NCBI GenBank assembly: GCA_047967505.1
Contig: CM106541.1
Direction: 5' to 3' (one strand)
Length of the DNA stretch: 64,000 nucleotides
Source: Dipteris shenzhenensis
Lineage: Eukaryota > Polypodiophyta > Polypodiopsida > Gleicheniales
Of the stretch, positions 51,714 to 62,192 are shown piece by piece; position 1 is the first letter of the stretch; each line of letters begins with the position of its first letter. The notes under the pieces are model-generated. The model saw only the letters and a program-made list of their open reading frames with translations. It was not told where the DNA came from and searched no databases. The position numbers and the translations under genes were made by a program.

Positions 51714-54700
51714 TCCAGGTGTTACTGGGGGTCCCATGGACATTCCCATGATCCAGGAATACAAATTGGATGCCAGAGATTGTTCCAAGTTGGGTAAGAT
51801 TCTTTCAGACCACACTTTTTGGTCACCCGCCTTGGGCACCAGGGGAGGTACTTGCAAACTTTTTTCTTCTTCTATACTCCCCTTGGTGATTGGACACGGG
51901 ATCAGAGTCCCTTCCAGAGCTCAGTGGATTATACTTTGGATTGATGGACATAAGGTGGGTCTCTTAAACCTTTATGCACCCAATTCTGGTGGGGATTGTG
52001 TTCCTTTTTGGAAGGAATTGCTTTCTTGGTCACATATTGCGGATGCTTTGATTATAGGGGGCGATTTCAACATGGTTGAAATGCCCTCTGATAATAGGGG
52101 TGGTAGGGAAGGTGGCCTTCACTCCCTAGAGAGAGCGGCATGGGATGCCTTCCTTTTTCAATACAGCCGCAGGGATGCTTGGCATGATGATGCTTTTCAC
52201 ACTTAGCCACATTCTCTCCTATTTTCTTGGTCGACGAACAGAAGATTGCAGATGCCTATACATGCACAGATTGACAGATTTTATGTGGATGATTGGGCTC
52301 TTGACAGAGGTGGTACTATTTACATTACAGCTGGGGTGTCTACTTCGGATCATTTTCCAATGGTTTTGATGGTCTCAGATCCCCATGTGAGGCGCCGCTC
52401 TACCAATATCAAGATTCCAGATTCTTTCTATGCAGAGGAGGGCCTTATAGAGACAGTGTTGAGGACCTGGGTATCTCATTTGCATGATGGACAGCTTTCT
52501 CCTTCAGACTTAGCTGCAGCCCTCTCTGATATCAGTGACTTTTATCTTTCAGTTGCTCGTATCAGAAGGGGTGAGATCCTCAAGTGTGAGATAGGTATCC
52601 ACCAGCTGTTGGCTGCCCTCTAGAGGGAGGAGCAGAAGAGGCCTACAGATGCTTGGATTCAAGAGTGCCTTGCTAGATTCATTCATTTGATTCCGAAAGG
52701 GGGTTGCAGGAATTGAGTGTCTCAGTGGAGACCGATTACCTTCGTCTGCGGCCCTTTCTACCAAATCTTATCCATGATACGCAAGCGGGTTTTGCGCATG
52801 GCAGGAGCATCTTTGATAACATCTTCTCATTTTGGGAGGCTTCAGAGCGGGCCATGCATAATGGCCACAGGCTGGCCATTCTACTCTTGGACTTTGAAAA
52901 AGCTTATGATAGGGTAGACTGGGGCTTTCTGGAGGGCACACTTACTCGCTTTGGCTTCTCAGATGCATGGATCAGAGGGGTGTCAGCCCTCTACAGATCA
53001 GCCCACATCCAAGTTCTTATTGGAGGAGTTAGGGGAGACAAGTTTGAGATTACTAGATCAGTCCGTCAGTGTCCCCCCCTAGCCCCCTTTTTATTCCTTT
53101 TTGTGGCTGAGGCTATGAGCTATTACATTAGAGCTCAAGCTGGAATTGTAGGGCTCAGGCTTCCTTTGAGGCAGGAGGATGATCTCTTAGACAATGAGTT
53201 GGCAGATGATAGGGCTGTATTTCTGGATGCCACTCCATAGACACTGAATTCATTAAGGACAGCATTGGATTTGTTTTGCACTACGGTAGGTACACACATT
53301 AATTGGCACAAATCCAATGGATTTTGGATCAGTGATGAGGACACTCCAGTTTGAGGGATTGACATACAGTTCTCTTGGATTCAGAGGGGAGTCTCCGTCA
53401 GATATTTGGGATGCCACGTTGGGTTGGGTTGGGCACCTCTCCAGCACAGTGGCTTGCTCCCGGGTTGGAGAGTATTAGGAGGAAACTCATCTTTTGGAGT
53501 TCAGCCAGACTTGACCTTGCTTCCAGAGTTGTGGTTGTGAACCAGGTATTGTTGGCCACTGCTTGGTTTGTTTGCTCATGTTGGTGCAGATCTAGAGATT
53601 GTATCGCTCAGCTCATGAGACCTATCAGGAACTTCCTATGCTGCGGTTTAGATGGCACCTCAGATGTTGTATCCAGGGTGGCTTGGGAGACCCTCATTCT
53701 TCCCACAGGAGAAGGGGGTCTCAATATTATTGACTCGAGCTTGCAGTGTATGGCCTTGCTCTGCAAGTTTGTAGTACATGGATTGATGCCTAGACAGGAG
53801 CCCTGGAAGGATTTTTTCTCACGCAGCATTCAGTCTTGCACCCCTTCTCATGGGGTAGATTGTTTGGACAGCAATAGATGGATCTTTACTTCAGCCCATC
53901 TCAAATCCCCCCCTTCCCCTCTCATGGCTGCTATTCTGAAAGCTTGGAGCTGCTTCAAAAACACACTTCGAAGAGTTCCACCCACTTCTCGTGAAGAGAT
54001 TCAAAGGCAGCCAGTCATGTGGAATGACTCGATTTTGGATCATCATGGCAGGCCGCTAGGAGTGTCACATAATATGCAGTGGTCTAGATGGGAGAGGGGA
54101 CCTGCCTCTACTGTAGGTGCTTGGCAGGCCTTTATGATACTTCGAAAGGATTAGATATTTTTAGCAGTTGGCCACCTCAGAGGGAGTGCACTCAGGATAC
54201 AGCAGATACAGGCAGCAGATACAGGCAGTCATTCCACCAGAGTGGATTGACACACAGATGACATGCCGCTTACAGAGTCCACTTGGTGGGGAGTGTTCTT
54301 AGGGATGGGCATTCCGTTACAGGTCATTGCATTGCAGGATGCACATGAGGATACCCTTGTCTTTGATGTTCAGTCGAGAGGCAGACTTATCAGATCTTTT
54401 GTTCATATTTTTTTGGAGGTTGTATTTCAGCCTGTCAGGATTGCAGGATTCATGGAGTGGGGCAGGGATTCACAATGGTATCTTGGCCCTAATCCTATTC
54501 TCCTTGCGCTAGGGTCTTGGAGACTGTGGCTGTATGGTGGTTCCCCTATTAGGTTCTTGAAGTGGGACCAAGGGGAGTGGGAATGGATTGATAAGGGGCA
54601 CCGAGAGAAGAGCTTTCCCTTCTTTTGCTACACAGTTAGAAATGCCCGGAGGTTTCAGCTTAGCAATAGAGGTTGGAGGCCCTCTAGAGCCACATTGGGA

Positions 54701-55440
54701 TAGTTTTCAGATTTTCACAGCTGTGCGGAAGAACTTTTGGCGTAGGCTCTAGAAATCCCTCAGGAATAGAAAGGTCACTCTTTTCTTTTGGCTTTCTATT
54801 CATTAAGGGATTGCAGTGAACCTGTGGAGATCTAGGTTCGGGGCTGACCCTACTTGTCCTCCTTATCACATGGCAGTTGAGTCAGTACAACATTGCCTTT
54901 GGGAGTGCAGACAGGCGAGGACAATATGGAAAGATGCTGCTAGGATTTTCAACATCTTTCATACAGCACCTTTCTATATGACTTGGGGTTCAGTGGCTTG
55001 GTTATCTCTTACTGGCCCACAGGTGTTTTTTGAGGGTCATGATCCAGATCTCTAGCTTTCATTGTATGGCGACACTGAGTGGTGTCTTGTTCCCTCCAGG
55101 ATGTTCCCCATACTCCTTTCAGAGCTGCTCATGCCTCAGTAGACACGTCTTGGGAGATTTTGGCTAGCATTGCAGCTTGGATATTTGGAGAGCCAGGTTA
55201 CATAGGCGATGGGGGGTATCCAGGTTCACCCTTCCCAGACTATGGCCAGTATTTGGACTGACACAGTACACACTCTGATGGCCATTTGGGCGAGCATGCA
55301 GGGATCCTCCAGAGCAGCCACTGCCAGGAGAGTTACTTTTTTCAGAGTTTGGAGGGGATCTTCTTTCTTCTCTGAGTTTCCTTCAAGGTTGAGATGGCAT
55401 TTTCAGCCTCCGCCTTGGTTCTTTATTAGCTCATTTTGAG
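51714..55440 (+). pseudogene. LINE1 ORF2, copy H
   Basis: Endonuclease: 51736-52206 (MDIPMIQEYKLDARD, GTRGGTC, GGDFNMVEM) and 52246-52623 (RFYVDDWALDRG, TSDHFPMVL with SDH kept). Second deletion at about 52670, then RT: 52704-53240 with QAGFAHGRSIFDN, LLLDFEKAYDRVDW, RSVRQCPPLAP (Gly lost) and LADDRAVFLDATP. Connection 53375-54154. zf-RVT 54816-55055, where CPRC has become CPPY, losing a zinc ligand, before HCLWEC. Tail LMAIWASMQGSSRAATARR to about 55435. Confidence 0.84.
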
Positions 55441-55618
55441 CTGTTTTTCCTTCATGTATTGCATGATGTACTCCCCCATTTGAGCTTGTTCTAGCGGTTT
55501 TCATTCATACTTAATGAAGTAATTTTCTTGGAAAAAAAAAAAAGAAGGCCCCATCTTTATCTTTATCTTTATCTCTATCTACCACAAAATTTGTTTCTTC
55601 ATTTGCTCATGGAGTTCT

Positions 55619-56908
55619 GACTTCAACCGTATTTGCCTTGTCTTTCTTATTCTCATTGCAAAACTTCTCAGAGTGATTGTTTTTACCACAATAAGTGCAA
55701 GGATTGATCCTATAGCAATCTTTTTCAAGATAATTGGTCTTGCCACAATGCTTACATGCTTTGTACTTGCCTTTTAAGAACTTCACTGTAAGTGCTTGAG
55801 TTCCGTCCTTGGAGTCTTCTTTCTCTCTTCTTGTAGAGCACGGATGGTGCTCTCTAGTGTTGGTTGGGGAAGATTCTTTAAAGTAGTCACAACATAGTCA
55901 AAAAAAGTCCCGAGGCATACTTTTCAAGAGCACATGCATTGCATCATCTTCAGTGAGTGGAGAGTTGACTGAGGCCAATTGTGTCATAAGACTCCTCATA
56001 GTGGTTATATGAGCTGCAACAGAGTCTCCATCCATCTTTAGTTCAAAGAACTTTATCTTCAAAGTCAATTTAGAGTTATGAGAGCTAGCACCAAACAGCA
56101 CATCTAACTTATGCTAAGCCTCATAAGGAAATTCCAAATCTGAAATATGATGCACACAATCATCTCTTAAACCTAATCCAATAATTGTTTACGCTTTCTC
56201 TAGCCTTTTAGCATCTCCTGGTGTTGTTGAAATCGAGTCACTTGCCTTCTCCTTACCTTTGGTAGTAGTGACTTCAACCATATTTGCCTTGTCTTTCTTA
56301 TTCTCATTGCAAAACTTCTCAGAGTGATTGTTTTTACCACAATAAGTGCAAGGATTGATCCTATAGCAATCTTTTTCAAGATAATTGGTCTTGCCACAAT
56401 GCTTACATACTTTGTACTTGCCTTTTAAGAACTTCACTGTAAGTGCTTGAGTTCCGTCCTTGGAGTCTTCTTTCTCTCTTCTTCTTGTAGAGCACGGATG
56501 GTGCTCTCTAGTGTTGGTTGGGGAAGATTCTTTAAAGTAGTCACAACATAGTCAAAAAAAGTCCCGAGGCATACTCTTCAAGAGCACTTCAATGAGTGGA
56601 GAGTTGACTGAGGCCAATTGTGTCATAAGACTCCTCATAGTGGTTATATGAGCTGCAACAAAGTCTCCATCCATCTTTAGTTCAAAGAACTTTATCTTCA
56701 AAGTCAATTTAGAGTTATGAGAGCTAGCACCAAACAGCACATCTAACTTATGCTAAGCCTCATAAGGAAATTCCAAATCTGAAATATGATGCACACAATC
56801 ATCTCTTAAACCTAATCCAATAATTGTTTACGCTTTCTCTAGCCTTTTAGCATCTCCTGGTGTTGTTGAAGTAGAGTCACTTGCCTTCTCCTTACCTTTG
56901 GTAGTAGT
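55619..56908. repeat. 651-bp tandem duplication within gag
   Basis: Copy 1 is about 55619-56269 and copy 2 about 56270-56908; ATTTGCCTTGTCTTTCTTAT starts at 55631 and again at 56282. The copies are nearly identical; the right one lacks 15-18 bp near 56585 (GCATGCATCATC block) and has 3 extra bases near 56480. Such high identity means the duplication is recent relative to the element. Confidence 0.93.
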
Positions 56909-57050
56909 GGGTTCACCCTCTTGTGATGAATGATTCCTTGGCTTGACTAAATCCCACAAATTCTCCTTCATAAGCACAAATTTAATTTTCATTTGCCAAG
57001 TATGGAAGCCTTGGCGATTGAATTTTTCTATCTTGGGGTCTTACCTTTAT
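55619..57050 (-). pseudogene. Copia gag region with an internal tandem duplication
   Basis: Read leftwards: gag N-terminus (KFNRQGFHTWQMKIKFVLMKENLWDLV, about 57030-56950), then TTTKGKEKASDS, IIGLGLRDDCVHHISD, SHNSKLTLKIKFFELKMDGD, MRSLMTQLASVNSP, SMPRDFFDYVVTTLKNLP, and two zinc knuckles: CKHCGKTNYLEKDC (Tyr in the His position) and CTYCGKNNHSEKFC. The whole middle-to-knuckle block occurs twice in tandem. The frame is broken by stops. Gag would form the particle; no pol follows within the fragment. Confidence 0.87.
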
Positions 57051-57629
57051 GATTTAGGCAGTGTTTGCTCTCTTACAAGTGGCTATAAAAAGCGCATGCA
57101 CAACGACAATGTGGACTTACAAGATGCAGAGCCGACTATCAAACTCAAACGCAACATCAGCCATAGTAGCAACAACGGCACGAACAGCGCCCTCACACAT
57201 CTTCCACAGCAAGGCCTAACTCAAGACAGCTTTATCCTCATAGACGGCTCCGCCACAAGCTCCAGCACCCCGGGCAGAACGAGCTCCACCAACCACCAGA
57301 CGCAAGCAACGACTACATCAACGAGCTCCAACAACCGGCTTCCCATCTCATACAACCAATAGCAGCACCCAGCCCACGTGCAAACGAGCTTTCACGACCT
57401 AACTAGTTCTTGGCTGCTCCCACCACAACAAAGCAATGTCCACAACGCGAGCTCCTGAGCATACAAGGAACGACGTCAGCCACGAAGGCTTCTACATCCC
57501 AACTCAACCTCCAACAAACGGCAACCCCTACAGCAGCTACGATGTCAGAGCAACGGCGACCACCGCGATCTCGCTTTCCCTTGCCCACAATCGACGAGCT
57601 CTGAATTGCCATTGCACTCCAAATCCAGG
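57051..57629. other. Stretch without recognisable genes
   Basis: C/A-rich sequence with a plus-strand open frame (56943-57362) ending in Thr/Ser/Asn low complexity. CTATAAAAAG near 57083 is TATA-like; with the gag start just to the left on the minus strand, this may be copia leader read from the wrong side. No PBS found. Confidence 0.35.
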
Positions 57630-57975
57630 CAATCTAGATGCACTGAGGCATTGGATGGATCTCAAGTTCACCCTTCTCCCACTTTGGCCAGTATATGGTC
57701 CGACACTATACATACACTGATGGCCATTTGGGCGAGTGTATAGGAGTCCTCTGAAGCAACTTCTGCTAGGAGGGCTATGTTTTGTAGAGAATGGATGGGA
57801 TTCCCCCTCTTCTCTGAGCCTACTGCAGGGTTGAGATGGCATTTTCAACCTCAAGCTTGGTTGTTTTCCACCTCTTTCTGAGAAGTGTTTTTTCTCATGC
57901 ATTGCATGATGTATTTCCGCTTCAAGCTTGCTCTTGCGGACACTTAATGGAGGTCCTTTTTTTTCACACACAAAA
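57630..57975 (+). pseudogene. LINE1 3'-end fragment, 5'-truncated
   Basis: Starts in the tail (ARCTEALDGSQVHPS-like), LMAIWASV, stop, GSSEATSARRAMF, EPTAGLRWHFQPQAWLFSTSF, then the 3' UTR with hairpin CATGCATTGCATG (57896-57908), the GCTTGCTCTTGCGG block and a T-rich end with A-run at about 57966-57980. Confidence 0.85.
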
Positions 57976-57980
57976 AAAAA

Positions 57981-59990
57981 GTAAAAAAGGAATAAAGAAG
58001 AGAACATATATAGTGAAGAACACACCCCAAACCTACAAGTAGGTATAGAGAACTAGTTCTTTCAAAGACATAAGCCAGGCGGTATCAATCCCGTTTATGA
58101 GTATAACACCACACACTCACAAGTACACCACATATGGCGACCTCCTCTCCTCTTGTGAATGCCCTTCCCCTCAACCTCCACACTCACCTTCATCCTCCCT
58201 TATTGCATTCATTGGTAATGACTTGTGATGTCTCCCTTTGGTAGATTCTCCCCGCCCCACTCTCGTTGGCTCCTATTTTATATCCCTCAGCCATTCCACC
58301 ACTTGATCTCTTAATGACATTGGATATATGATTGCACCGAAGACCCTTCATCCTCTGACTACTAGGTTCCATCATAATTTTTCCAAGTGCAACTCCTAGT
58401 GGCTCTGACTATATTATGCTGGAAACTGGGTTAGATCGCGCTAGTTTGCGATAACCTTGACCTCTTCTATGTATGGCTGTGATGCTGGTGGTTCGATCAA
58501 GTGGCCTATGTATGAAATCACCTATGATGTCAACAACTTGTTAGTTGTCACCTCTAGCTGTCTTGGTGACTACATGGTTACTTGGTCAAGTACTGAGGTT
58601 GCCTCGTCACTCTAGTTTCTTCTAGATCTCCTATGATAGAGGTTGAAGGGAGTGGCTGGTAGGTCTAAGGGGGGGGAGGGAGGGGGGGCTAGCAGGGAGA
58701 AGGGGCAGGGAAAAGGTTGGAGTGGGATGGAGGAAGAATGGAGGCCTCGGCATGGATGGGGAGGACCAATGTTGGAGGGAGGAGAGGGGTAGATATTGGC
58801 TCACTTGGGGAAATTGGAGGGGGTGGAAGGAGAGCAAGCATCCGCGAATTAGTGGAAGGAGGAGGGTGGGAGGAATCGTTGCAGCTATTGAGCCTACCAG
58901 AGAGCCTACTAGTGGAGGTTCTACTTGCACTACAAAGGGGAATGGAAGTATTTCCGCATGCCCACACAGCCACTAGAGATTAGGGGTGTCCACACTATCA
59001 TACAGTCATGTACTTGTAGTCCACCTATAGGCTGGGTGGAGTCTCCTATGGGTCTCGTCTCCCTATACTCTATGTTGTGCCTATGAAGGGGGGGAGAGGA
59101 AAGGGGGGGTGTTCCATTTCCATAGGTGTCCCCATCTGCTTCCCTACCGGTTTCCCATCTTGTAGCTCTTCTTTTGGCATTCTTCTTGCATAATGTCTCT
59201 TTCTATAGTTATGGACCAATATTTTTTTTAAAAAATGAATAGATAAATAATAAAACAAGGGAATGGAAGGAAGGAGGGAAATGACAGAGGAAATGAAACT
59301 AGGGAGAGAGAAACGGAGGGAATAACAAAAGTTGGAGGGAGTGGAATGAGGGAAGGAGGGAATGAGGGAGGAGAGAGGAAATGGAGGGAAGAAGGGAATG
59401 AAAGGAACCTAAGGAAGGAGAAGAAATTAGGGAAGTCCAAGAGGGGGAAGAGGGCTCCAAATCTTGGCAAAAGGTTCAAAAGGAGGTGGCAGTAGGTTGT
59501 TGAGGACAGCATCAATCAACTACTCTGGTGTGTGCCTTCCAGCCCACGTCCTTCACTACGACACTCAGCTTGTCAAGGGGGGTTGTGTGCGGCCCGAGGC
59601 CCAAAGGTCTTGGTGACATACACAAGGAGGACACTCCGTACAGCACCCTCCACAGATTGTTCTTGCTCGAAACAAATGTGGACAAGGATAGTAGAGCCAA
59701 ATAGACAGATCCAGGGGAGATGGCAAGCGTTGGCCAACCACTCACAATCCATGACCAAGCTATGACAGATTGAGTAGGCTGATAAAGAAGGTTGGGTAAT
59801 GGAAGGGAGTAGAGAGCACATCAATTTATCGACGGTTGGGGTGCCTTAATATTGGACCTTAGATTGAAAAAGTATTTTGCTAGAAGTGTGAAAGGGGCAA
59901 GATTGGGGGATTCGCAAAGGAATCCTCTTCCTCTCATCAAGGCTGTAGGACTAGGATGCTCTTAGAGTTGTGTGGCTATGGTATCCATGG
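57981..59990. other. Intergenic stretch with G-rich and GGAA-rich tracts
   Basis: 58640-58990 is G-rich on the plus strand, with several overlapping frames of about 85-100 codons on both strands, typical of composition. 59255-59450 is a purine-only run of GGAAGGAGGGAATGA-like words. 59512-59824 has overlapping frames on both strands; the minus one (59573-59824) contains LANACHLPWICLFGSTILVH and resembles no family I can name. No supported gene. Confidence 0.4.
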
Positions 59991-60734
59991 CTAAAAGGGG
60001 AAAAGGTTTGGAAACCCTAACCCTAGGAGCATCAATGCAAGGGGGGGGGGAGACACACGGGGGAGGCCACGGGGCAAATCTCTAGCGAGGTAACCCATCT
60101 GGCTGCACCGAAGACACTGGCTTGGTAACCCGAAAATCTCCACCCTCTGGGGAAGTGTGCCCCCTTCAAGGGTCTCGAGAAGGATCAACTCTGGGAGGGA
60201 CTCTGGGCTCTCAACCACCAGTCTGATCCTGGGGACTCCATCATCTGCTAGAACTGAGGCGATCGACTCTGGTGGGGACTCGAGTACTGTGCCAAATGCC
60301 CGACCAATGGAAGGGAGGATGGTTTGATACTCCTTAGGGAGCCCTGGGAAGCAGAGTGTAACCGGAAAACGTGGAACATGGTGTGTCGTATCCATGTCCT
60401 CCACTGTGAACCCATGATACCAAGGAAAGAGGTAAACAAGATGCGCGCCAAGGAGGATGGGTCTCTGCTCCACAAGTGTCGAGGCAGTGTCGGGGGAGCT
60501 CAGCTGGATGAGGAAAATGCCTCTTCCATAGATGGTGACCTCCTGGATGTGGTCTCCCTCTAATGCCAAACTCGCATGGATCCACTCTTGCACCTGTCTC
60601 CATGTAGGCGTGAGGCCCACAATTATGCCCACAAGTGCCTTGTCCTGGAGGGACTGAATTTCCTGTTGTACCTATTGCTTGTCAGCTGGGGAAAGAAGAA
60701 CCTTAACGGCTGTGGGATTCGAGGGTGCTGCCAT
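59991..60734 (-). pseudogene. LINE family 3 ORF1 (DUF4283-like), one internal stop
   Basis: From ATG 60734 (MAAPSNPTAVKVLLSPADKQ) the frame is open to 59991 apart from one TAG at 60674-60672, in a Gln-Gln context (CAG to TAG). It parallels LINE1 ORF1: a coil-like start (VQQEIQSLQDKALV), then LTPTWRQVQEWIHASL, YGRGIFLIQLSSPDTAS, LCFPGLPKEYQTILPSIGRAFGTV and PRIRLVVESPE, and a degenerate knuckle CLRCSQMGYLARDL, where His is Tyr and the last Cys is Leu. Length 247 codons, half of LINE1 ORF1; the Pro/Ser tail is absent. ORF2 is not found to the left. Confidence 0.75.
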
Positions 60735-60939
60735 AGAGCCCCTCTGGCCAGACCAAAGGTCGCCACCAAGATCCTCTTCCTTCTGACAAACACGAATGCT
60801 CCTGCTACTGGTGAAGAAAGGAGGAAAAAAAGGGGGGGTGGGGCGAAGGGAAAGGACAATGTGGGAGGGCAGAGGCTAATAGGGCGGAAGAAAGGGAGAA
60901 GCGGAGGGGGGAGGAATGAAGAAGCAGCGGGGGTGTTTT

Positions 60940-61028
60940 TTTCCTCATGCATTGCATGATGTACTCCCGCATTTGAGCTTGCTCTCACAGTTTTCATTCA
61001 TACTTAATGAAGTAATTTTCTTGAAAAA
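60940..61028 (+). mobile_element. Minimal LINE1 insertion: 3' tail only
   Basis: About 90 bp matching the last bases of copy H (TTCCTCATGCATTGCATGATG, GAGCTTGCTCT, TCATACTTAATGAAGTAATTTTCTTG) plus AAAAAAA. Flanked by GAAGCAGCGGGGG (about 60926-60938) and GAAGCAGTGGGGG (61029-61041), a target duplication with one mismatch. An extremely 5'-truncated retrotransposition event. Nearly identical to copy H over this length. Confidence 0.85.
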
Positions 61029-61250
61029 AAGAAGCAGTGGGGGGGAGGCGGGGGTCAGGAAGAGGGCAGAAGGGAGGTGGAGGGGGAAGGAAGCTCGGGG
61101 GGGGGGCGGAGAGAAGGTGGGAGGGGGGTGAAAAAAGAAGCAGGGGGGGGAGGCGGGGGTCAGGAAGAGGGCAGAAGGGAGGTGGAGGGGTAAGGAAGCT
61201 CGGGGGGGGGCGGAGAGAAGGCGGGAGGGGGGTGAAAAAGCAGGGGGGGG
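61029..61250. repeat. About 103-bp tandem repeat in a G-rich 5' UTR
   Basis: Two full units and a partial third: GAAGCAG(T/G)GGGGGGAGGC, GGGGGTCAGGAAGAGGGCAG, GAAGGAAGCTCGGGGGGGG, CGGAGAGAAGG(T/C)GGGAGG, GGTGAAAAA at about 61029-61131, 61134-61233, then AAGCAGGGGGGGGAGGC. Many G-runs of 7-11, able to form G-quadruplexes on this strand. Confidence 0.88.
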
Positions 61251-61600
61251 AGGCGGGGATGAAGGAGTGAAGGGATGGGAGGGCGGTGAGGAGAAGGCGG
61301 GGGAGGGACGGAGGAGGCGAGCGGGAGGTGGATTGGAGGGCAGAAGGGGAGGCGCAGGCGGGGAGGAGGCGAGGACGGAAGGGGAGGTGCAGGTGGAAGG
61401 GAAGGCGTCGGGAGGAGGGCGGAGAGGCAGCAGGGCCGAGCGGCAGCCTAGGAGGAGGGGAGACGAGGCAGAGCGGCAGCCGGGGCGGAGATGGGGGTGA
61501 GTTGACGAGGAGGCGGAGGGGAGGTAAAGCAGCGATGGCGATGGCGGGCAGTGGTGGGAGCAGCCAGGTCCGGGCGCGAGCAGCTCCTGTACCGTGACAC

Positions 61601-62192
61601 CCCTCTCTTATTCTGTTTCGCTATTACTTTTGGTATACCTGTTGGTATTATTGACATTTATATCAACACTGATATTTTAAATTGGTATATCCGGGGAGAG
61701 CCAGGAATCCTGACAGAAATACCAATGGATTCCTGGGAGAAAAGCCAAAAACCAAACACATTTTGTCACTAGTTGATTTCACAAGAATCCAATGGCTAAT
61801 GATCCACCTGTTTAGGATTTAGGGTTTAGTCAATGGACTTTAACATGTTTTCACAGCTGTCACTTTTCTAGGAATTGCAACAAGTGAGTTCTAAATTACT
61901 TTTACAAAACATGTTTTTTGCATCCTTTATAATTTTGAAAGGAAACAAGTTTGCCAAGCATTCCTAGGAGGGCCTTTTTGAAACATTAGTGGAAGATAGA
62001 CAGGTAGTAGAATTGGAATGGGTGGGCTCTAAATTACTTTTACACAAAACACGTTTTTTGCCAAGGGTTCCCAGGAGAGCATTTTTGAAACATTACTGAT
62101 GATAGACATGTAGTTGTAGCATCGACCATAATCTTTTAGAGTTAGTTGCAATGATGTGGTGCCTTACATTCTTTATATTTGTATGTATGCAG
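61601..62192 (+). other. Probable intron ending in a splice acceptor
   Basis: AT-rich. A 10-bp perfect inverted repeat CCAGGAATCC / GGATTCCTGG is at 61701-61710 and 61727-61736. An imperfect tandem duplication lies at about 61890-62010 and 62030-62125 (CTAAATTACTTTTACA, GCCAAG, TTTTTGAAACATTA). It ends CTTTATATTTGTATGTATGCAG (acceptor AG at 62191-62192). Confidence 0.6.

Larger units (their letters stand above)
50724..55543 (+). mobile_element. LINE1 copy H, two internal deletions
   Basis: Polypyrimidine 5' UTR (50724-51105, with a TCC microsatellite), ORF1 N-terminal half (51153-51713), direct junction into the ORF2 endonuclease (51714 on), a second junction near 52670 between the endonuclease-RT linker and the RT, then RT, connection, zf-RVT, tail, 3' UTR with hairpin (CATGTATTGCATG, about 55455-55467) and A-run to 55543. 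No full ORF survives. Confidence 0.9.
60735..61600 (-). repeat. Polypyrimidine 5' UTR of LINE family 3
   Basis: C/T-rich on the minus strand (G/A-rich as written), directly upstream of the ORF1 above, starting about 61600 (GGAGCTGCTCGCGCCCGG when read leftwards). It holds a tandem repeat (61030-61250) and a tiny LINE1 insertion (60940-61028). LINE1 and this family thus share a pyrimidine-rich 5' UTR. Confidence 0.65.

Noticed and set aside
61037-61597. Gly/Arg-rich frames that look like RGG-repeat proteins
   Set aside because: G-rich tandem repeat in a LINE 5' UTR on the opposite strand; no start context and no conserved protein.
61701-61736. 10-bp inverted repeat, considered as a transcription terminator or MITE end
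   Set aside because: Too short for a MITE, no flanking duplication, and bacterial-type terminators do not apply to a plant intron.
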